A stretch of DNA of 64,000 nucleotides, from NCBI RefSeq assembly GCF_026012015.1, contig NZ_BRXR01000001.1, forward strand, positions 2,629,501 through 2,693,500, given 5' to 3'. The notes under the pieces are model-generated. The model ran no database searches and was not told the DNA's origin. It worked only from the letters and a program-made list of their open reading frames with translations. The translations under genes were made by a program, and so were the position numbers. Of the stretch, positions 59,424 through 64,000 are shown in pieces. Positions within the stretch are counted from its first letter, which is position 1. Each line of letters begins with the position of its first letter. The DNA comes from Clostridium omnivorum (GTDB lineage Bacteria > Bacillota > Clostridia > Clostridiales > Clostridiaceae).

Positions 59424-59504
59424 TATAAATAAACTTAGCAGTAGAAAACGCAGATATATTTTACTTAAGGAGGTGTGTTTACTCTTTTTTTGGAGTAGAT
59501 TATT

Positions 59505-60419
59505 ATGAAGATTGAAAGTTTGGAAAAATTAGTTACTGAAGGTAGAAACCCAGATACAATGAATATAGATAGCGTAAGCACTCTAGAAATGGTTGAAATG
59601 ATGAATATGGAAGATAAGAAAGTTGCCTTGGTTGTAGAAAAAGCAAAGGTAAGCATAGCAAAAGCCATAGATGTGATAGCTGAAAGGCTAAAAAGAGGCG
59701 GCAGGCTTATATATATGGGCGCAGGTACTAGCGGAAGACTAGGAATCCTTGATGCTTCGGAGTGCCCTCCAACCTATGGAGTATCAGATGAATTAGTTCA
59801 AGGTATTATTGCTGGTGGATATACAGCTATATTCAAAGCTGTTGAAGGTGCAGAAGATGATGCAGAGCTTGGGAAAAAAGATTTAATAGAGAAAAATTTA
59901 AAAGAAAATGACGTAGTATGCGGTATAGCAGCATCTGGAAGGACACCTTATGTCATTGGAGCCATGAAGTACGCGAAGGAAGTAGGAGCTGCAGTAATAA
60001 GTGTGACTATGAATCCTGAAAGTGAAATGGCTAAGATATCAGAAGTACCTATTTCTGTTGTTGTAGGTCCAGAGGCTGTTATGGGGTCAACAAGAATGAA
60101 ATCAGGAACGGCTCAAAAGATGGTTCTAAATATGCTGTCTACTGGAGCAATGATAAAACTAGGCAAGGTGTATGGAAATCTTATGGTAGATGTAAAAGCA
60201 TCCAATGAAAAATTGTACACTAGAGCAAAGAGAATAGTTATGCTAGCTACTGATAAGTCTGAGGAAATTGTAAATAAGTATCTTGAGGAAACAGACTTTG
60301 ATGTAAAATTAGCTATCCTTATGATTATAACAGGACTAAAAATAGAGGAAGCTAAAAAACTCCTATCAGAAAATGAAGGATATGTGCAAAAAGCTATTGA
60401 TGCAGCAAATAATATATAG
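59505..60419 (+). CDS. murQ: N-acetylmuramic acid 6-phosphate etherase
   Basis: 304 residues, RBS GGAG. SIS domain with [22 protein letters not shown]; Glu86 is the catalytic acid/base counterpart of E. coli Glu83, and EGAEDD (114-119) carries the second conserved glutamate. [28 protein letters not shown] is the phosphate-binding region, and the C-terminus ([27 protein letters not shown]) is the UBA-like cap. It cleaves the lactyl ether of MurNAc-6P to GlcNAc-6P and lactate. Final step of the operon. Confidence 0.95.
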   Translation: MKIESLEKLVTEGRNPDTMNIDSVSTLEMVEMMNMEDKKVALVVEKAKVSIAKAIDVIAERLKRGGRLIYMGAGTSGRLGILDASECPPTYGVSDELVQGIIAGGYTAIFKAVEGAEDDAELGKKDLIEKNLKENDVVCGIAASGRTPYVIGAMKYAKEVGAAVISVTMNPESEMAKISEVPISVVVGPEAVMGSTRMKSGTAQKMVLNMLSTGAMIKLGKVYGNLMVDVKASNEKLYTRAKRIVMLATDKSEEIVNKYLEETDFDVKLAILMIITGLKIEEAKKLLSENEGYVQKAIDAANNI

Positions 60420-60430
60420 AGATATAGTTA

Positions 60431-60473
60431 AAAAGCTTTGATTTGAAATGATAATCAAAGTTTTTTATTTTTG
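60431..60473 (+). terminator. Intrinsic terminator of the MurNAc operon
   Basis: AGCTTTGATT/AATCAAAGTTT stem with a T6 run. Confidence 0.85.
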
Positions 60474-60625
60474 TTAAACATTAGTTTTAATTGCAAGTAT
60501 CTTTACATGGCGTAATTAAAATATTTCATAAATAAATTGGAAATTTTGTTAGAAAAGTTATGGAAAATTAGTTAGATAAAAGTATAATAGAGTTTAGATG
60601 AAAATATATCCAAAGTTAGAAAGAG
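60474..60625. other. Intergenic stretch before repeat copy C
   Basis: AT-rich, without a reading frame. It must hold the galM promoter; TAAAAGTATAATAGAG near 60577 offers a TATAAT. Confidence 0.35.
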
Positions 60626-60710
60626 GTAAAAGTCCTAAATGGACTTTTACGGGTAATCTGCCGATGGGAATCGGCATGAATAGATTACCCAGTGTTTCGA
60701 GTGAAAGGAG
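60626..60710 (+). repeat. Modular structured repeat, copy C (carries RBS of galM)
   Basis: H1: GTAAAAGTCC-TAAAT-GGACTTTTAC (60626-60650). H2: outer arms GGGTAATCT (60651-60659) and AGATTACCC (60682-60690), perfectly paired; inner GCCGAT-GGGA-ATCGGC (60660-60675) with a GNRA loop; 3' bulge ATGAAT. Tail AGTGTTTCGAGTGAAAGGAG places the site 9 bases before ATG 60720. Compared with copy A, stem changes such as T/A to A/T in H1 and GT/AC to AT/AT in H2 keep pairing. Confidence 0.87.
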
Positions 60711-60719
60711 AAAATATCT

Positions 60720-61781
60720 ATGAGCATAACAAAGAAATTTTTAGCAAATACAAAAAGTGGGCTTAAGGTAGAGAGCTATACTTTAAGTAATTCTAATGGG
60801 ATGGAAGTGGATATACTTAACTTAGGAGGAATAGTATACTCCTTAAGGGTACCAGATCGTAATGGCAGAATAGATGATGTAGTGCTAGGATATGATGACA
60901 TAGAAAGTTATTTAAAGCCAAGAGGGGCATACTTTGGAGCTATTGTAGGACGTCATGCTAACAGAATTGGGGATGCTTGCTTTGAACTTAATGGTATTGA
61001 GTATAAGCTGGCAAAAAATGATGGAGAAAATCAACTACATGGTGGTATAAAGGGCTTTGATAAGGTTATATGGCAGGCAAAAGTAATTGGTGGGGATAAT
61101 GAAAAACTGCAGCTTTCATATTTAAGTAAGGACGGAGAAGAGGGGTTCCCAGGCAATCTAGAAGTAAAAGTAATCTATAGTGTTACAGAGGAGAATGAAC
61201 TTAAAATAGAATATTATGCAGCAGCCGATAAGGATACTGTAGTAAATCTCACAAACCATTCTTATTTTAATTTAACTGGGCAAGCTTCAGGGGACATACT
61301 AAATCATAAGGTCATGATAAATGCAGATAAATTTACTGTGAATGATGATAAAGCTTTGCCTACTGGAGAAATCTTAGAAGTTCAGGGAACTCCAATGGAT
61401 TTTACTAGCTTAACTGAAGTGGGTAAGAATATAAACAGTAATTATGACCAAATAGTTTTTGGCTCTGGTTATGATCATAACTGGGTGCTTAATACAAAAG
61501 GTGATATATCTAAAATGGCAGCAGAGGTTGTTGATGAGAAAAGTGGAAGAGTGTTAGAGGTTTACACCACAAAACCAGGTGTTCAACTTTATACAGGAAA
61601 CTTCCTTCATGAAGCTGAAACAGGTAAAGGTGGAGTAAAATATGATAAGAGAAGTGGATTATGCCTTGAAACTCAATATTTTCCTAATGCCTTAAAACAT
61701 AAAAACTTCCCTTCTCCAATACTTAAGGCAGGAGAACAATATAGACATGTTACAATATATAAATTTACTTTAGCAAAATAA
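60720..61781 (+). CDS. galM: Aldose 1-epimerase (mutarotase)
   Basis: 353 residues. Mutarotase motifs: GAIVGRHANRI, QLHGGIKGFDKVIW (catalytic-site Arg/His region), VNLTNHSYFNLTG (acid His), GSGYDHNWVL, and base Glu in GLCLETQYFPNA. It interconverts alpha and beta anomers of glucose or galactose. It follows the MurNAc operon but behind a terminator, and its ribosome site is supplied by the structured repeat. A link to galE at 34.4 kb is only metabolic. Confidence 0.93.
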   Translation: MSITKKFLANTKSGLKVESYTLSNSNGMEVDILNLGGIVYSLRVPDRNGRIDDVVLGYDDIESYLKPRGAYFGAIVGRHANRIGDACFELNGIEYKLAKNDGENQLHGGIKGFDKVIWQAKVIGGDNEKLQLSYLSKDGEEGFPGNLEVKVIYSVTEENELKIEYYAAADKDTVVNLTNHSYFNLTGQASGDILNHKVMINADKFTVNDDKALPTGEILEVQGTPMDFTSLTEVGKNINSNYDQIVFGSGYDHNWVLNTKGDISKMAAEVVDEKSGRVLEVYTTKPGVQLYTGNFLHEAETGKGGVKYDKRSGLCLETQYFPNALKHKNFPSPILKAGEQYRHVTIYKFTLAK

Positions 61782-61790
61782 ATAATCGCA

Positions 61791-61845
61791 GCATAAACGC
61801 AACTTTTATATTTTCATACATATAAAGGTTGCGTTTATGCTTTAA
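61791..61845 (+). terminator. Long intrinsic terminator after galM
   Basis: GCATAAACGCAAC/GTTGCGTTTATGC extended by TTTATAT/ATATAAA, about 20 pairs, followed by TTTAAAA. Confidence 0.85.
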
Positions 61846-61930
61846 AAACGTCATTTCATGCCTTTACTATTGAAATGTTTTTACCATGTTTTATAATTAT
61901 AGTATATATATGGCTTGGATGGGGGATTTT

Positions 61931-62347
61931 ATGAGAAAGAGATATTTTGTTATTGGGTGTATTTTAATTTTTATTGTGTCGTTAGTTACTGTACTGTGCA
62001 TTCATGAAAGAGAGGCTCATAAGGATGTATGCAATCTTAAAGTTTACAAGGCTATCTTAGGGTGTAAAGTTCGGCCTGTAAAAGAGATGAAAATGAGGGT
62101 AGGAGAAAATGAATACTTAATACCTTTACCAAAATCAGCTGCAAGAGTTCAGGATGAAATATTTGTTACAAGGACAACAGATTTAGACGAATATTTTGAT
62201 AAAACATTACCTGCCAGCGGATGGAAAAGATATGATAATTTTGGAGATGTCCATGTAATTAAGAATGATAATGGAAAAGATACTGTATTGTTTTTAGCAA
62301 AGCCTTATTCAAAGTCATATATGATGATAAATTATAAGAGTTTATAG
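61931..62347 (+). CDS. Small membrane-anchored protein, unknown function
   Basis: 138 residues from ATG 61931 (GGGGGA upstream; earlier in-frame ATGs at 61886 and 61910-61919 lack a site). Basic N-terminus and one membrane helix (about 5-22, YFVIGCILIFIVSLVTVLCI), then an extracellular 110-residue part (YLIPLPKSAARVQDEIFVTRTTDLDEYFDKTLPASGWKRYDNFG...) whose LPxSGW pattern resembles small exported proteins of Firmicutes with a single alpha/beta unit. No function assigned. It precedes the Ile T-box on the same strand. Confidence 0.68.
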   Translation: MRKRYFVIGCILIFIVSLVTVLCIHEREAHKDVCNLKVYKAILGCKVRPVKEMKMRVGENEYLIPLPKSAARVQDEIFVTRTTDLDEYFDKTLPASGWKRYDNFGDVHVIKNDNGKDTVLFLAKPYSKSYMMINYKSL

Positions 62348-62367
62348 AATTTAAACATAGAAATTCA

Positions 62368-62396
62368 TTGACATTTTTCCCTATTTATAATAAAAT
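62368..62396 (+). promoter_or_regulatory. Promoter of the ileS T-box transcript
   Basis: TTGACA (62368-62373), 17-base spacer, TAAAAT (62391-62396). Confidence 0.8.
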
Positions 62397-62402
62397 TTAA
62401 AC

Positions 62403-62642
62403 AATATAAAGTATAAAAGCTACGATGAGGAAAAGTACTTAGATTATGAACTTGCAGAGAGTGGGGATTGGTGGAAGCCCACAGGGAAGGTTTAAGGAAA
62501 ATCACCTCTGAGCTGAAAGCTGAATATATAGTAAGCGTATCCGTAATCCTGCGTTAAAGGATAGAGTATGTTGGTACTTTAAATTGAACCATAGGTGGTT
62601 TTGCGAATTCACTTCGTCCTATTTGGGCGGAGTTTTTTTATT
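62403..62642 (+). ncRNA. Ile-specific T-box leader
   Basis: Specifier region AAGGAAAATCACCTCTGAGC, with ATC (Ile) at 62501-62503. The T-box core is AGGTGGTTTTGCG (62593-62605), a variant of the usual AGGTGGNACCGCG, and a terminator follows (ACTTCGTCC pairing with GGGCGGAG through wobble pairs, then T7). The downstream gene is ileS, in agreement with the specifier. Confidence 0.9.
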
Positions 62643-62796
62643 TTTTTCTATTGTAATCCACATAGCATGGCTCAGTGTATATCAGCATTATCAGAGTACT
62701 AGGGAAATAGTTTTTTCTTTGCTATGTTTAAGAAAAATTATACAATAAGTATTTATGTCAATAATTAAGATAAGCAATATGAAAGGAGATCAAATT

Positions 62797-64000
62797 ATGT
62801 ACAAAAAAGTTGATTCTTCTAAGGGCTTTGTAGATATGGAGAAAGATATACTAAAGCTTTGGGAAGAAAGAGATGTTATTAAAAAGAATTTTGATATGAA
62901 TGAGGAAGGCGAGTACTTCACATTCTATGATGGACCTCCAACAGCTAATGGAAAGCCACATATAGGTCACGTTATAACAAGAGTTATGAAGGACCTTATA
63001 CCAAGATACAAGGTAATGAAAGGATATAGAGTTTTAAGAAAAGCTGGCTGGGATACTCATGGACTTCCAGTAGAGCTTGAGGTTGAAAAATCACTTGGTA
63101 TTTCAGGAAAACCTCAAATAGAAGAATATGGTGTAGAAGACTTTGTTAAGAAGTGTAAAGACAGCGTATTTACCTACGTTTCACAATGGAAAGATATGAC
63201 TGAAAGAGTTGGATATTGGGTAGATATGGATGATCCATATGTAACTTATCATGACAACTATATAGAATCAGAATGGTGGGCATTAAAGAAAATATGGGAA
63301 AAAGGACTTATATACAAAGGTCATAAAATAGTACCATATTGCCCAAGATGTGGAACAGCTCTATCCTCTCATGAAGTTGCTCAAGGCTATAAGGATGTTA
63401 AGGATAGCTCCATATATGTTAAGTTTAAAGTTAAGGATCAAGATAAATATATACTAGTTTGGACAACTACTCCTTGGACACTTCCAAGTAATGTTGCACT
63501 AGCAGTAAATAAGAGCTATGACTATGTAGAAGTAGTTCATAAGGATGAACACCTAATACTTGCAGAATCATTACTCTCAAAGCTTGATGGAGAATATGAA
63601 GTAGTTAGCAAATTCAAGGGAGAAGAATTATTAGGCGTTGAGTATGAGCAAATGTTCAAATTTACAACACCTGATAAAAAGGCTTTTTATGTAATCCATG
63701 GAGACTTTGTTACATTAACAGATGGTACAGGTATAGTTCATATAGCTCCAGCCTTTGGTGAAGACGATAATCTAGTTGGAAAGAAGAATGATCTTCCTCT
63801 AATCAATTTAGTAGATGCTGAAGGTAAATTTGTAAGTGAAGCTGGAGAATGGGCAGGTATTTTTGTTAAAAAGGCTGATCCTAAGATTATTGAATTCTTA
63901 AAAGAAGCTAACATTCTTTATAAAACAGAAGGTTTTACACACTCCTATCCTTTCTGCTGGAGATGTGATACTCCGCTTTTATACTATCCAAGAGAATCCT
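62797..64000 (+). CDS. ileS: Isoleucyl-tRNA synthetase (3' truncated by window edge)
   Basis: The first 401 codons are visible from ATG 62797 (RBS AAAGGAG). Class I HIGH motif at 55-58 (GKPHIGHV) after [11 protein letters not shown], then [21 protein letters not shown] and the editing-domain start ([11 protein letters not shown] and [10 protein letters not shown]). The zinc-finger-like [14 protein letters not shown] precedes the editing region. The [10 protein letters not shown] type resembles the eukaryote-like second class of bacterial IleS, whose members are often less sensitive to mupirocin; this class call is by eye. Controlled by the Ile T-box directly upstream. Confidence 0.95.
   Translation, partial: MYKKVDSSKGFVDMEKDILKLWEERDVIKKNFDMNEEGEYFTFYDGPPTANGKPHIGHVITRVMKDLIPRYKVMKGYRVLRKAGWDTHGLPVELEVEKSLGISGKPQIEEYGVEDFVKKCKDSVFTYVSQWKDMTERVGYWVDMDDPYVTYHDNYIESEWWALKKIWEKGLIYKGHKIVPYCPRCGTALSSHEVAQGYKDVKDSSIYVKFKVKDQDKYILVWTTTPWTLPSNVALAVNKSYDYVEVVHKDEHLILAESLLSKLDGEYEVVSKFKGEELLGVEYEQMFKFTTPDKKAFYVIHGDFVTLTDGTGIVHIAPAFGEDDNLVGKKNDLPLINLVDAEGKFVSEAGEWAGIFVKKADPKIIEFLKEANILYKTEGFTHSYPFCWRCDTPLLYYPRES

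Overview
This is a low-GC Gram-positive chromosome segment that looks like an anaerobic, Clostridium-type Firmicute. The evidence is very AT-rich intergenic DNA, strong GGAGG-type ribosome binding sites, many intrinsic terminators, two T-box leaders, the tatD-yabE-rnmV-ksgA gene order typical of Firmicutes, a class III anaerobic ribonucleotide reductase (nrdDG), and clostridial-style small ferredoxin and Mrp proteins. No rRNA, tRNA, prophage, transposase or CRISPR array was seen. Both edges cut a gene: tatD on the left and ileS on the right.

Layout. 1-7.7 kb: housekeeping block (tatD, a 3D/G5 cell-wall protein, rnmV, ksgA), an unrecognised acidic protein, a small membrane protein, lgt and a lipoprotein. 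7.9-16 kb: a MacA/MacB-like ABC efflux operon, a polysaccharide deacetylase, a two-component system and a lipoprotein. 16-20.8 kb: Mrp ATPase, ferredoxin, a TPP-riboswitch-controlled thiamine transporter, a pair of unlisted small genes, a GGDEF protein and a flavin reductase. 20.8-25.8 kb: maltodextrin-type ABC uptake operon with a GH13 glucosidase. 26-33.3 kb: MgtC, a LigB-type dioxygenase, rhomboid, a permuted NlpC/P60-like protein, a DUF3048 lipoprotein and nrdDG. 33.4-37.5 kb: an AraC regulator divergent from galE, a nucleotidyltransferase and an N-acetylhexosamine-1-kinase-like gene, which together look like a HexNAc/hexose salvage route to UDP-sugars. 37.7-39.2 kb: Asn T-box and asnA. 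39.2-47.5 kb: YhgE/Pip protein, a complete pyruvate dehydrogenase complex (E1a, E1b, E2, E3) and a lipoate ligase. 47.8-53.9 kb: phosphodiester glycosidase, a beta-propeller-like protein, a cyanophycin-synthetase-like Mur ligase, an MBL-fold hydrolase and a TPR protein. 54.2-62.3 kb: NhaC antiporter, a LacI regulator divergent from a MurNAc operon (murP-mupG-murQ), galM and a small membrane protein. 62.4-64 kb: Ile T-box and ileS.

The most unusual signal is a dispersed modular structured repeat present three times (14450-14564, minus-strand 53875-54004, 60626-60710). Each copy carries a 10-bp hairpin with a constant TAAAT loop and a two-tier hairpin capped by a GNRA tetraloop. Each ends in a Shine-Dalgarno sequence placed 6-9 bases before the start codon of an unrelated gene. 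The stems differ between copies by compensating changes, which argues for selection on RNA structure.

Other points worth following are the Mur-ligase protein whose ATP-grasp half appears dead, the NahK cluster without a phosphorylase, a full PDH complex in a probable anaerobe, helically phased TTTGTAAC boxes, an overlapping leader peptide before nrdD, and the two coupled small genes at 18430-18764. All functional statements rest on reading motifs by eye; no database search was run.
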